From: Mesorhizobium sp. INR15
Lineage (GTDB): Bacteria > Pseudomonadota > Alphaproteobacteria > Rhizobiales > Rhizobiaceae
Direction: 5' to 3'
DNA length: 64,000 bases
Assembly: GCF_015500075.1 (NCBI RefSeq)
Contig: NZ_CP045496.1
Span: 3,172,001 to 3,236,000 of the forward strand
Shown piece by piece: positions 56,578-64,000 of this stretch. The position numbers and the translations under genes are program-made. Position 1 is the first letter of the stretch; the number at the start of each line of letters is the position of its first letter. Under the pieces are notes generated by a model. That model worked only from the letters and a program-made list of their open reading frames with translations. It was not told where the DNA came from and searched no databases.

Positions 56578-57801
56578 CTAATGGGCTCCGCTCGCGGCTG
56601 TTGACGGTCTGGTCGCCAGTGCCGCGATGGCGGCGGCGATGAGGCTGGCGGCAATGCTGGCGATGATCGGCATCTTATAGCTGTGGCTGACGTCGAAAGC
56701 GAAGCCGGCGGCACTTGGCCCGACCAGCGTTCCGACAGCGACACTGGTGTAGAGGATGCCGATGATGGCGCTGACATTGCGGCCGCCGAAATAGTCCATG
56801 ACCACGGCCGGCAGGATGGCGACCCAGCCGCCATAGAAGACCCCGAACAGCACGGCGAAGAGGGCGAGCGGCCAGAAACTGGTGGCGACAACCCAGATGG
56901 AGAGCGAGGCCGCCATGCCGACAAACATCGCGATCAGGAACGGATTTCTGCCCATGCGGTCGGCGAGGCCGCCGAGCACAAACCGCCCGAGCGTGCTGCC
57001 CAGCCCGATGGCGCCGAGAAGCAGCACCGCCGATGCGTGATCGATCTGATGATCGAGCGCATAGGGCACCAGATGCACGAAAGGAACGAAGACACCGAAA
57101 GCGCAAATGAGGCAGGCGGCATAAAGCCCAATGAACTGCCGGGTGCGGACGGCTTCCCGAACCGAGAAACCCGGCTTTGCCGCCGCCTTGGCGGCTACAT
57201 CGAGAGGATCGCCATCGGGACCAAGGCCATGGTCGCGCGGATCATTGGCGAGGAACAGCGACATGCCGGCGCCGATGATCGCGGCCAGCACGCCAAGCAC
57301 GAGATAGGCGTCGCGCCAGCCAAGCGCTTCGATCAGCCATGCCGCCAGCGGCGGCATGACCAGCGTGCCGACGCCGATGCCGCTGACCGCCAGTCCTGAA
57401 GCGAGGCCGCGGCGCCTGACGAACCAGCGCTGCACGGCGCCGATCGCCGGCACGTAGGCGCAGCCGACGCCCAGGCCGACGCCGAGCCCATAGGCGGCAT
57501 AGACCTGCAGGATGCTGCGTGCCTGGCTGGCGAGAATGAGGCCGGCGCCGACCAGCAGCATGCCGAGGATGGCCAGCCGCCGGGCGCCCCAGCGATCCGC
57601 CAGCGGCCCCGAGATGATGCCGAAGCCGAAATAGAGAAAGCCGGCCAGCGAAAACACCAGCGACACCGACCCGCGCGAAGCGCCGAAATCATGCTGCAGG
57701 GGTGCTACGAAAGCGCTGAACGTGTAGGCGCTGCCGAAGCCGACGAAAGTGATGGCGAAGGCCGCCGCGACAACGGCCCATCCGTAGAAGAACTTGTTCA
57801 T
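56578..57801 (-). CDS. Major facilitator superfamily transporter, oxalate/monocarboxylate-type
   Basis: The 407-residue protein starts MNKFFYGWAVVAAAFAITFV, a start seen in the OFA/monocarboxylate MFS branch. It has about twelve transmembrane helices and the intracellular loop motif LADRWGARRLAILG between helices 2 and 3. LGGLADRMGRNPFLIAMF repeats the motif in the second half. Its start overlaps the amidase stop by four bases (ATGA), so it is co-translated with the amidase and probably imports an amide or its acid product. Confidence 0.88.
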   Translation of the reverse strand: MNKFFYGWAVVAAAFAITFVGFGSAYTFSAFVAPLQHDFGASRGSVSLVFSLAGFLYFGFGIISGPLADRWGARRLAILGMLLVGAGLILASQARSILQVYAAYGLGVGLGVGCAYVPAIGAVQRWFVRRRGLASGLAVSGIGVGTLVMPPLAAWLIEALGWRDAYLVLGVLAAIIGAGMSLFLANDPRDHGLGPDGDPLDVAAKAAAKPGFSVREAVRTRQFIGLYAACLICAFGVFVPFVHLVPYALDHQIDHASAVLLLGAIGLGSTLGRFVLGGLADRMGRNPFLIAMFVGMAASLSIWVVATSFWPLALFAVLFGVFYGGWVAILPAVVMDYFGGRNVSAIIGILYTSVAVGTLVGPSAAGFAFDVSHSYKMPIIASIAASLIAAAIAALATRPSTAASGAH

Positions 57802-59240
57802 GCTGCCGCCACCTTCACGCCATCGCTGCTGGCCGGCCAGACTGGATGCCTGCGATGCCATGCCGTCAAGCCCTGAAAAGCCGCCCCGGCGCTGACCAGC
57901 ACCGTTTCGCGCAGCCGGCCGGCGACAAGCTGCAGGCCGATCGGCATGCCGTCTCCAGTGAAGCCGGCGGGCAAGGTCAGCGCCGGATGCCCCGACATGT
58001 CGAAGGGGCAGGTGTAGCGCTGCAGCCTGGCGATCAGTTCCGGCTGCTCGCCCAGCGTCGCGATGGCCTTAAGCGTCAGCGGCGCGAAGGGCTGGACCGG
58101 CGTCAGCAGCACGTCAATGGTCTCGAACAGCGCATCGACCTGGCCACGGAAGGCCGCGCGGCGCAGCAAGATCTTCTGGTAATCCAAGCCGGACAGCGCT
58201 TGGCCGGCCTCGATGACGGAAGACAGGATCGGGCCATAGTCGTTTCTGCGCCCGGCATAGGCGGCTTCATGCGCGACCGCCGCTTCGACCGCGCAATTGG
58301 GCACCCAGTCGGCAACCGTCCGGGTGACGTCGGGAAAGCGGATTTTCATGACTTCGGCGCCGAGTTCCGTGAAGATTTCGAGTGCCTGTGCCAGTGCGGC
58401 TTGCGTGTCGGCATCGACTTCGTCGCTGTTCCAGGCCGGATCGATGCCGATATTCAGCCCTCGGATGCCAGCGCTGGCGGCGGCGAGATAGTCCGGCACG
58501 GGGTCAAGCAGGGCGGTCGGATCGCGCGGATCGACGCCAGCGATGACGCCGAGCATGACGCCGGCATCGATCGCGCTGCGGGCCATCGTGCCGACATGGT
58601 CCAGCGAGGCGGCAAGCTCGAACGCGCCATGCCGGCTAACCCGCCCCCAACTCGGCTTCAGCCCGGTCACGCCATTGGCGGCCGATGGCCAGCGGATGGA
58701 GCCGCCAGTGTCCGAGGCGAGCGAGCCATAGCAAAGCCCAGCCGCGATCGCCACGCCGGAACCGCTGGACGAAATCCCCGGCCAATAGGCGGCATTCCAC
58801 GGGTTGCGCGGCGGCGTGATGGACGGATGATAGTCCGAATAGGCACCTTCGGTGAGTTGCGGCTTGCCGATCAGCACCGCGCCCTGGTCCTTCAGCCGTT
58901 GCACGGCCGTGGCATTCTCTGACGGCACGAAATCCCTGAACACCGCCGAGCCGGCGGCGGCCGGTTCGCCCCTGATCCAGAACAGATCCTTGACGGCAAG
59001 CGGCACGCCGTGAAGCGGGCCGCGATAATGCCCGGCCCGGATTTCCCTGTCGGCCGCTTCGGCCTCGCTCATGGCCGTTGTTTCAAGCACCCTGACATAG
59101 CTGTGCAGGGCGCCGTCCAGCGAGGCGATGCGGTGCAGCAACGCCTCGGTCACCGTGCGCGAGGAGACAGTGCGGTCCCGGATCAGCTGCGCGACCTCCA
59201 TCAGTTCGAGATCGTGGAGATCGGTCTGGGGCGTGGTCAT
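57798..59240 (-). CDS. Amidase (amidase signature family)
   Basis: The 480-residue protein has the Ser-cisSer-Lys triad region of amidase-signature enzymes: the Lys in GVPLAVKDLFWIRG, the Gly/Ser-rich PGISSSGSGVAIAAGLCYGS, and SLASDTGGSIRWPSAANGVT with the cis-Ser and nucleophile Ser. These hydrolyse carboxamides to acid and ammonia. It heads the amidase-MFS operon, which is divergent from a GcvA-type LysR gene with operator-like sequences between. Confidence 0.9.
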   Translation of the reverse strand: MTTPQTDLHDLELMEVAQLIRDRTVSSRTVTEALLHRIASLDGALHSYVRVLETTAMSEAEAADREIRAGHYRGPLHGVPLAVKDLFWIRGEPAAAGSAVFRDFVPSENATAVQRLKDQGAVLIGKPQLTEGAYSDYHPSITPPRNPWNAAYWPGISSSGSGVAIAAGLCYGSLASDTGGSIRWPSAANGVTGLKPSWGRVSRHGAFELAASLDHVGTMARSAIDAGVMLGVIAGVDPRDPTALLDPVPDYLAAASAGIRGLNIGIDPAWNSDEVDADTQAALAQALEIFTELGAEVMKIRFPDVTRTVADWVPNCAVEAAVAHEAAYAGRRNDYGPILSSVIEAGQALSGLDYQKILLRRAAFRGQVDALFETIDVLLTPVQPFAPLTLKAIATLGEQPELIARLQRYTCPFDMSGHPALTLPAGFTGDGMPIGLQLVAGRLRETVLVSAGAAFQGLTAWHRRHPVWPASSDGVKVAAA

Positions 59241-59278
59241 GCTGAAAGTCCTCGGTGAGCGTTGCCGCTCTATTTGCA

Positions 59279-59336
59279 TTAGAAAATTTGATCTTATTGC
59301 CGCACGCCAGCCATGCTATGATAGCTGATTCTAATA
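59279..59336. promoter_or_regulatory. TTAGAA half-sites upstream of the amidase operon
   Basis: TTAGAAAATTTGA (59279-59291) and TTCTAA (59331-59336), the inverse of TTAGAA, lie between the divergent amidase and lysR genes. Together with the palindrome at 59390-59402 they form three half-sites likely bound by the LysR protein. Confidence 0.5.
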
Positions 59337-59389
59337 CGATCGCATGGATATTTGGTGCCTCGCAAACGAGAATTTCTCGGTCAAGTGAG

Positions 59390-59402
59390 TTAGAAAATCT
59401 AA
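59390..59402. promoter_or_regulatory. LysR operator-like palindrome touching the lysR start
   Basis: TTAGAAAATCTAA is a perfect 5-bp inverted repeat over a three-base centre and ends one base before the lysR ATG, in a good position for autorepression. Confidence 0.6.
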
Positions 59403-60299
59403 ATGATTGAGCCAAAGTTTCCTTCGTTGAACGCCTTGCGCGCCTTCGAGGCCGCCGCACGGCACATGTCGGTCAAGCTTGCCGCAGAAGAGCTTTATGT
59501 GACGCCGGGCGCCGTCAGCCAGATGCTGAAGACGCTGGAAGGGCAGCTTGGCGTGACGCTGTTCGACAGGGTCAATCGCGGCATCGTCCTGACCGAGGCC
59601 GGGCGTGATTTCCTGCCGCCGATCCGCAATGCCTTCCGCCAGATCGCCGAGGCGGCCAGGCGCGTGGGCGATACATCCGACAGCGGCCTGTTGACCGTCA
59701 GCGTCACGCCGTTCTTCGCCTCGGCCTGGCTGGTGCCGCGCATGAAGGGGTTTCAGGAGGCTCATCCGCGCATCGACCTCAGGATATCGACCAGCAACAC
59801 GCTGGCCGATTTCTCGCGCAGCGGTGTCGATGTCGCCATCCGCCACGGTCTTGGCCGCTATCCCGGCCTGCGCAGCCATCATGTCGTCGCGGTGGAAATG
59901 GTGCCGGTTGCGGCGCCTGCGCTGGTCGAGCAATTCGGCTTGCCGGATGGTGCCGCCAATCTCGCCCGCTGGCCGCGCGTCCACGATGCCGACCGGCAGG
60001 GGTGGCAGCTCTGGTTCGAGGCGCAAGGCATCGAGAACGTCGGGCCGGTGCGGGGGCCTTCCTTCGACGACCCCGCCCTGCTCGCCGCGGCGATCGCCAG
60101 CGGCCAGGGCGCCGGCCTGCTGCCAGCCGCCATGGTGGCGCAGGATGTGGGCGAGGGGCGGCTGGTGAAGCTGGCGCCAGCCGTCAAGATGAATGCCTTC
60201 GCCTATTACCTCGTCTATCCCGAGGCCAGCCATGACCGGCCCAAGATCCAGGCGTTCCGCGACTGGATCATCAGCGTGGCCGCGCGAGAAGAGGGCTAA
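59403..60299 (+). CDS. GcvA-type LysR transcriptional regulator
   Basis: The 298-residue protein has the N-terminal FPSLNALRAFEAAARHMSVK, the GcvA/AmpR-type start, and VTPGAVSQMLKTLEGQLGVT as helix-turn-helix (residues 8-65). The effector domain contains LLTVSVTPFFASAWLVPRMK, DVAIRHGLGRYPGLRSHHVV and GAGLLPAAMVAQDVGEGRLV. It probably controls the divergent amidase-MFS operon through the TTAGAA sites. A small secreted-protein gene lies convergent downstream. Confidence 0.88.
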   Translation: MIEPKFPSLNALRAFEAAARHMSVKLAAEELYVTPGAVSQMLKTLEGQLGVTLFDRVNRGIVLTEAGRDFLPPIRNAFRQIAEAARRVGDTSDSGLLTVSVTPFFASAWLVPRMKGFQEAHPRIDLRISTSNTLADFSRSGVDVAIRHGLGRYPGLRSHHVVAVEMVPVAAPALVEQFGLPDGAANLARWPRVHDADRQGWQLWFEAQGIENVGPVRGPSFDDPALLAAAIASGQGAGLLPAAMVAQDVGEGRLVKLAPAVKMNAFAYYLVYPEASHDRPKIQAFRDWIISVAAREEG

Positions 60300-60318
60300 T
60301 GCCCGGGCAATCGGCCAA

Positions 60319-60351
60319 GAAAAAAGCCGCCCTCGGTTGCGCGAGGACGGT
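60319..60351 (-). terminator. Intrinsic terminator
   Basis: In reverse, CCGTCCTCG and CGAGGGCGG pair (one G-U) over a short loop and are followed by TTTTTTCTT. It serves the secreted-protein gene at 60450. Confidence 0.75.
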
Positions 60352-60449
60352 CTTTCCCAGGGAGGAGGTCAGGAAGGGAGGAAGTCAGGAAGGAAAACGA
60401 TCAAAGAGAATCAAGGTGCCGCTCTATCTCTTTGTTTTGGAAGAGGAGA

Positions 60450-60719
60450 TTACGCGGCGACCTTGTGCTTCATGCCGTGCCTATTGCCGGTGTACTTGCG
60501 GTGCCACTTCGCATGCCTGCGGTGCTTCTTGACATGTTTGACGTGCTTCTTGTGCGCGGCAACTTTCTTGATTGGCGCCTTGACCGAAGCAGCCACGGGC
60601 GCGGCCGACGAAGCGGCGGCGGTGGTTGCCGCCGCATTGGCGGTGGTGGTGCCGAGAACCGGCGCGGCGAAGGTCAGGGCAACGGCCAGGCCGAGAGCGG
60701 AGAGGAGGGTCTTGTTCAT
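60450..60719 (-). CDS. Small secreted basic Lys/His-rich protein
   Basis: The 89-residue protein has a signal peptide (MNKTLLSALGLAVALTFAAP, cleavage near ANA). An Ala/Thr-rich stretch follows, then a very basic C-terminal half with Lys and His repeats (KKVAAHKKHVKHVKKHRRHA). It is probably periplasmic or surface-bound and may bind nucleic acid, lipopolysaccharide or metal. Rhizobial genomes carry several proteins of this kind without defined roles. GGAACG lies upstream of the ATG. Confidence 0.75.
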   Translation of the reverse strand: MNKTLLSALGLAVALTFAAPVLGTTTANAAATTAAASSAAPVAASVKAPIKKVAAHKKHVKHVKKHRRHAKWHRKYTGNRHGMKHKVAA

Positions 60720-60756
60720 GATGGACGTTCCTTGTTGTGGGGATTGAAATCCGATG

Positions 60757-61056
60757 TCACAGGCCTTGTTCGTCCGGTGCCACCCCGAGAAGCTTCAGAG
60801 CGTTGGCCAACGTCCGGATGCCTTGTGCCTGCTTGCGTTCGGCACAGAACCGGGCTGCCTCTTTCTGAAGCGCCGTTGCCTCGACGACTTGCGCCGTTTG
60901 GGCTTTGGTTTCGATGGCCTCGTCCAGTTGAAGACTGAGCCGGCTGCAAAATTCGCTGCGGGTGATGGCGTCCTTGGCTTGCGAAGGCCCGACCGCCGAG
61001 ATGGCAAGCGACATGCCGAGCAAGGCAGCCATCCATCCGTTCGAACCTCGTTGCAT
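60757..61056 (-). CDS. Small secreted helical protein
   Basis: The 99-residue protein has a signal peptide (MQRGSNGWMAALLGMSLAIS, cleavage likely after PSQA). The mature part is helical with two Cys (SEFCSRLSLQLDEAIETKAQ, AARFCAERKQAQGIRTLANA), consistent with a helical hairpin closed by a disulphide. I do not recognise a family. It lies just upstream of the basic secreted protein in the same direction. Confidence 0.65.
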   Translation of the reverse strand: MQRGSNGWMAALLGMSLAISAVGPSQAKDAITRSEFCSRLSLQLDEAIETKAQTAQVVEATALQKEAARFCAERKQAQGIRTLANALKLLGVAPDEQGL

Positions 61057-61317
61057 CGCCAGTAACCGTCCCGTTCGCGTTTCGCGGCGACCGGTAATTC
61101 GACCGCTGCAAGGACGTTATGGCAGGCGATTTTTTCGCCAGTTTTTCCCGATTGTTGAATCTTGTTTCCGGATTGTTTCTCGGCGGGGAAACGCGTGGCT
61201 GAGCCACTCCGCACGCACCTCAGCCATGGCGAAGACGCTGAAAAGCTGGCGCCAAAACGGGCCGACAGGGCGCATGTGGCGGCGAGGGTGCTTCTATGGG
61301 GGTAGGGAAGGCGCCGG

Positions 61318-61788
61318 CTAGGCCTCGTCGGCGCTATGCTCAAGCCGTTCGCGCAAACGATCGAGCACCTCGCCGGCGGCCTCGATGGCCTTCGCGTCAA
61401 AACCTTCGCCAAGCATGTTGACCCATGGCACCTGCGCCCGCAGCGCGGCGTCGTGGGCTTCGGTGCCCTTGGCGGTCAGCACCACAAGCCTTGCGCTGCG
61501 GTGGTGCGGATTGTCCTTGAGTTCGACAAAGCCCTCGGCTTCGAGCTCGTTGACGATGCGCTGTACGCCTTGCCGGTTCAGCCCCATGTTGCGCGCCAGC
61601 CGGGCGACCGGCTCGGCCACCGGCGACAGGGCGATGGCGCCCAGCACCTGCCAGCGGGCGCTGGTCAGGCCGAGACCGGCAACCAGCCGGTCGCCGGCGG
61701 CAAGCAGCCGCCCATTGATCCGGAAGATCGACAGGATGATCTCGCTGACCGCGACGCCCGAAGGCGTCCTGATTTCCGTCTTGCTCAT
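61318..61788 (-). CDS. MarR-family transcriptional regulator
   Basis: The 156-residue protein has the MarR winged helix-turn-helix: LTSARWQVLGAIALSPVAEP, VARLARNMGLNRQGVQRIVN and ELEAEGFVELKDNPHHRSAR (about residues 42-105). A TTG at 61797 is an alternative start. It is divergent from a small monooxygenase gene, and TTGACA-based palindromes lie between. It is probably a repressor of that gene and itself, released by a phenolic or oxidant ligand. Confidence 0.88.
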   Translation of the reverse strand: MSKTEIRTPSGVAVSEIILSIFRINGRLLAAGDRLVAGLGLTSARWQVLGAIALSPVAEPVARLARNMGLNRQGVQRIVNELEAEGFVELKDNPHHRSARLVVLTAKGTEAHDAALRAQVPWVNMLGEGFDAKAIEAAGEVLDRLRERLEHSADEA

Positions 61789-61806
61789 ACGCAACACATT
61801 TCCATA

Positions 61807-61831
61807 TTGACATCATATTGTCAATTTGACA
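61807..61831. promoter_or_regulatory. MarR operator-like overlapping palindromes
   Basis: TTGACATCATATTGTCAA (61807-61824) is a perfect inverted repeat with 6-bp arms, and TGTCAATTTGACA (61819-61831) is a second palindrome sharing its right arm. Both lie between the divergent marR and monooxygenase genes. Confidence 0.75.
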
Positions 61832-61908
61832 TTAAGGCACCGCCTTACGGAGCCGGCGAATGGTTCGCGGCCCGATCATCGCGAAATCCTAGAGAAGGAG
61901 AGACAGAG

Positions 61909-62253
61909 ATGCAAAACAGTGAAGCGCAATCCACGGTATTCCGCATCGACCGGTTCGTGGTCCCGGCTTCCTCGGAAGCCGAGTTCCTGAGTGCGGTGGC
62001 TGAGACCAACACCGCCTTCGACGGCATGGAAGGATGCCTGCAGCGTCATGTGCTGAAGCAAGATGAGGCGGCAGGCGGTGAAAGCACCTACATCACAATC
62101 GTCGAATGGGCGTCGTCCCAGGTCATCCAGAAGGCACGCGAGGCAGCCGCCGCCAAGCACAAGGCGATGAAGCTCGACCCGCAGGAACTGTTCAGCCGCC
62201 TGAACATCAAGGCCGAGCTCGGCTACTTCGTCCCCGCGCCTGGCAGCGCCTGA
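61909..62253 (+). CDS. Antibiotic biosynthesis monooxygenase (ABM) domain protein
   Basis: The 114-residue protein has a single dimeric alpha-beta barrel fold: STVFRIDRFVVPASSEAEFL, a helical middle and STYITIVEWASSQVIQKARE. It matches the ABM domain in length and pattern. Members oxidise quinone precursors or degrade haem without added cofactor. AGAAGGAGAG is the ribosome site. It is probably under MarR control. An EthD-like gene of similar fold lies convergent to it. Confidence 0.8.
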   Translation: MQNSEAQSTVFRIDRFVVPASSEAEFLSAVAETNTAFDGMEGCLQRHVLKQDEAAGGESTYITIVEWASSQVIQKAREAAAAKHKAMKLDPQELFSRLNIKAELGYFVPAPGSA

Positions 62254-62287
62254 GCCGGGTGAGGGCAACCCCGGGAGAGATCAAGAC

Positions 62288-62602
62288 TCACAGTTCGTCG
62301 ACATCGAACAGCAGCATGGTCAGATCATTGTCGCCCGGCGCCATCAGCCGCCGGTCAGCGGCGCAGGCGACGCCGATTTCCGAGGCAAACGAGCTGCGGA
62401 TGTCGTCGAGGCTATCGAAATACAGCGTGCCCACGAGGTATGGCATCTCGCCCGCCGACAGCTTGATCATGGGCCGCCTGGAGACATCGTAGCGCCGCAG
62501 GCCGGGAAGCGTCTTGGCCAGCGGCACATGAACGTTGAAATAGTGCTGGTCGAAGGCCACCGGATCGGCCGGGGTTTTGTAGATCACAAGCATCTTGGCC
62601 AT
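62288..62602 (-). CDS. EthD-family protein
   Basis: The 104-residue protein has the EthD-type start MAKMLVIYKTPADPVAFDQH, the HVPLAKTLPGLRRYDVSR segment with its conserved His, and a C-terminal beta part ending LTMLLFDVDEL. It has a dimeric alpha-beta barrel fold like the neighbouring ABM protein. The family takes part in ether or polyketide-like degradation as an accessory or monooxygenase protein. Convergent with the ABM gene, it is probably separately transcribed. Confidence 0.82.
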   Translation of the reverse strand: MAKMLVIYKTPADPVAFDQHYFNVHVPLAKTLPGLRRYDVSRRPMIKLSAGEMPYLVGTLYFDSLDDIRSSFASEIGVACAADRRLMAPGDNDLTMLLFDVDEL

Positions 62603-62852
62603 GGTCGTATTCCTGTCCTGTTGGTGTTGCGGGCCGGGCCGTAAAGGCCGCCGCTGTGGAAGTCGTTCCGGGATGGCGGATTTCGACAGGTGGCTGATTT
62701 TTTGTGTATTTGGGCGAGATTGATTCTCGAATGGCTCGGCTGATGCCCCTTCGCCTCGAGAAGGCAGTTTCCCGCCATCTGTGGCGCATTTGCCATATGT
62801 AGAAGTGGACTAAACGCCTATTAACGGACTGGATTGGGTCTTGGGCGCTGAC

Positions 62853-63581
62853 ATGAAAAATCTGCTTCTTTCCGCGCTTGCCGTTTTCGCGCTTGGCTGC
62901 TCGTCCGCCTGGGCCGCGGATCCTCTGGTCGCGATGCAGGAAGCGCCGGTCGCCTCATGGACCGGCTGTTATGTCGGCGGCAATGCCGGCGGCGGCTGGT
63001 CGCATATCGATCAGAAAAATGTCGGCCTGGTGAACGGCACCATCGACGATCCTCCACTCGATTATGGATCAGGCAGCGGCAGTGGTTTTGTCGGCGGTGC
63101 CCAGCTCGGTTGCGACTACCAGATGGATCGCTGGGTGTTCGGTGTTCAGGGCATGTTCGATTTCGGCGACATCAAAGGCAGCCACGTCATCACCGCATTC
63201 CCAACCTTCAATTTTGAAGACAATGTGAAGGAGCTGTTCACAGTCACCGGCAGGGCGGGCTACCTGTTCGACCCGGCTGTGCTGGGTTACGTGAAGGCGG
63301 GCGGGGCCTGGGCAAAGGTTGACAGTGCCCTCTATCGCAGCGGGCCGCCTCAATCGCTGTCGCAAAGCGACAGCTATGGCCAGTTGGGCTGGACCGTCGG
63401 TGTCGGCGCCGAATGGAAATTCGCCCGGAACTGGTCGGTTTTCGGCGAATACAACTATATGGACTTCGGCAAACACGATGTGACTTACACGTTGGCACCG
63501 GGTGCGGGCGGCTCAGCTGGTATTGTTTCAACCAAGCTCACCGTTCAGCAAGCGATCATCGGCCTGAACTACAGGTTCTGA
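62853..63581 (+). CDS. Outer membrane beta-barrel protein, Omp25/Omp31 type
   Basis: The 242-residue protein has a signal peptide (MKNLLLSALAVFALGCSSAW, cleavage after AWA), then VASWTGCYVGGNAGGGWSHI, the first barrel strand of the Omp25/31 family. VGGAQLGCDYQMDRWVFGVQ, WTVGVGAEWKFARNWSVFGE and the terminal AIIGLNYRF ending in Phe follow. It is a second member besides 35382-36062. A start four codons upstream is open but does not improve the signal peptide. Confidence 0.88.
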   Translation: MKNLLLSALAVFALGCSSAWAADPLVAMQEAPVASWTGCYVGGNAGGGWSHIDQKNVGLVNGTIDDPPLDYGSGSGSGFVGGAQLGCDYQMDRWVFGVQGMFDFGDIKGSHVITAFPTFNFEDNVKELFTVTGRAGYLFDPAVLGYVKAGGAWAKVDSALYRSGPPQSLSQSDSYGQLGWTVGVGAEWKFARNWSVFGEYNYMDFGKHDVTYTLAPGAGGSAGIVSTKLTVQQAIIGLNYRF

Positions 63582-63673
63582 ACAGCTGACAACGATGGCT
63601 GGCGACGCTCTCGCGACCGCGCAACTGCGGCGCTGGCGCCTCTTCCAACCGCGCGTCTGATCGCGTATTGGCC

Positions 63674-63692
63674 CCTGAGAAAATCCCTCAGG
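63674..63692. terminator. Hairpin between omp and ABC-F genes
   Basis: CCTGAG pairs with CTCAGG over a seven-base loop. It has no T-run, so any terminator role is weak. Confidence 0.35.
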
Positions 63693-63708
63693 CGCTCCAA
63701 AGACATCA

Positions 63709-64000
63709 ATGATCAGACTTGAAAGCATCAGCAAGCAGAACGGCCGTCAGCTTGTCTTCATCGAGGCGTCGGCCGCCCTGCAGAAGGGCGAGAAGGTCGG
63801 CCTGGTCGGCCCCAACGGCGCCGGCAAGACGACGCTGTTTCGCATGATTACCGGCCAGGAACAGCCCGACGAGGGCCAGGTCCAGGTCGATCGCGGCGTC
63901 ACCATCGGCTATTTCAGCCAGGATGTCGGCGACATGGAAGGCCACAGCGCGGTGGCCGAAGTGATGAACGGCGCAGGCCCGGTGAGCGACGTGGCGGCCG
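63709..64000 (+). CDS. ABC-F family ATPase, N-terminal part only
   Basis: The gene runs off the right edge after about 97 codons. The Walker A motif VGLVGPNGAGKTTLFRMITG follows the start MIRLESISKQNGRQLVFIEA, with no membrane segments. GQEQPDEGQVQVDRGVTIGY and FSQDVGDMEGHSAVAEVMNG are typical of duplicated soluble ABC-F proteins (Uup/EttA type), which act on the ribosome. The second ATPase domain would lie outside the window. Confidence 0.88.
   Translation, partial: MIRLESISKQNGRQLVFIEASAALQKGEKVGLVGPNGAGKTTLFRMITGQEQPDEGQVQVDRGVTIGYFSQDVGDMEGHSAVAEVMNGAGPVSDVAA

Noticed and set aside
1..64000. CRISPR array, tRNA or insertion sequence
   Set aside because: None was found: no regularly spaced direct repeats, cloverleaf-type sequence or transposase motif. 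The dispersed palindromes are intergenic repeats without a coding core.

Overview
The window looks like chromosomal DNA of a Mesorhizobium-type alphaproteobacterium (order Hyphomicrobiales/Rhizobiales). It is GC-rich throughout. It carries the rhizobial LigD-Ku repair set, Omp25/31-type outer membrane proteins, a rhizobial-type phospholipid N-methyltransferase, an HWE histidine kinase, a DUF1236 protein, many LysR/LacI/AraC/MarR regulators and several copies of rhizobial dispersed palindromic repeats. No tRNA, rRNA, CRISPR array, transposase or phage gene was seen. The genus is inferred from gene content; no 16S or core marker is present.

Layout. 1-1.3 kb: edge of a vsr gene and an HNH nuclease. 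1.3-10 kb: O-acyltransferase, four tandem 'MKKTY' peptides and a 1,665-residue HYR-repeat adhesin. 10-17 kb: methyltransferase, FAD oxidoreductase, XRE regulator and HWE kinase with small helical proteins on either side. 17-20.5 kb: three more MKKTY peptides interleaved with six hairpin-terminator units behind GGAAC-N17-GTT promoter-like sequences, next to an ECF sigma/anti-sigma operon. 20.5-23 kb: dehydrogenase and divergent LacI regulator. 24-31 kb: ligD, ku, a BRCT-like/TPR gene overlapping ku, a hydrolase and an exonuclease III. 31.4-32.1 kb: five tandem MKKTY peptides. 32-38 kb: WD40 protein, cytosine deaminase-like amidohydrolase, Omp, cupin and AraC. 38-44.3 kb: small membrane proteins, then a three-gene operon encoding a Rieske oxygenase, a UbiB-kinase/class III aminotransferase fusion and a KAS III-like synthase. 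44.7-51.7 kb: small proteins, a thirteenth MKKTY peptide, sulfotransferase, GST, an HtrA-like pseudoprotease, LysR and SDR. 51.8-53.7 kb: an AT-richer insert with a nucleotidyltransferase-fold gene and an unknown partner. 53.8-64 kb: regulator-enzyme divergons (LysR/SDR/tautomerase; amidase-MFS/LysR; MarR/monooxygenase), a second Omp25/31 protein and the start of an ABC-F ATPase.

The most striking feature is a family of thirteen tiny genes at four sites. Each encodes a 26-35 residue peptide with an almost invariant N-terminal half, K-x-Y-x-x-P-x-L-x-x-x-x-x-L-x-x-x-x-A, and a variable tail of 5-14 residues. The invariant half resembles the YxxPxLxxxG.....T leader motif read by lasso-peptide RRE proteins, but no lasso enzymes are in the window and most tails are too short for a normal lasso core. 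At 17-19 kb these genes alternate with apparent small-RNA units whose promoters match the alphaproteobacterial general-stress (EcfG/RpoE2) consensus. The peptide/sRNA arrays and the kinase-aminotransferase operon are the best candidates for undescribed biology here.
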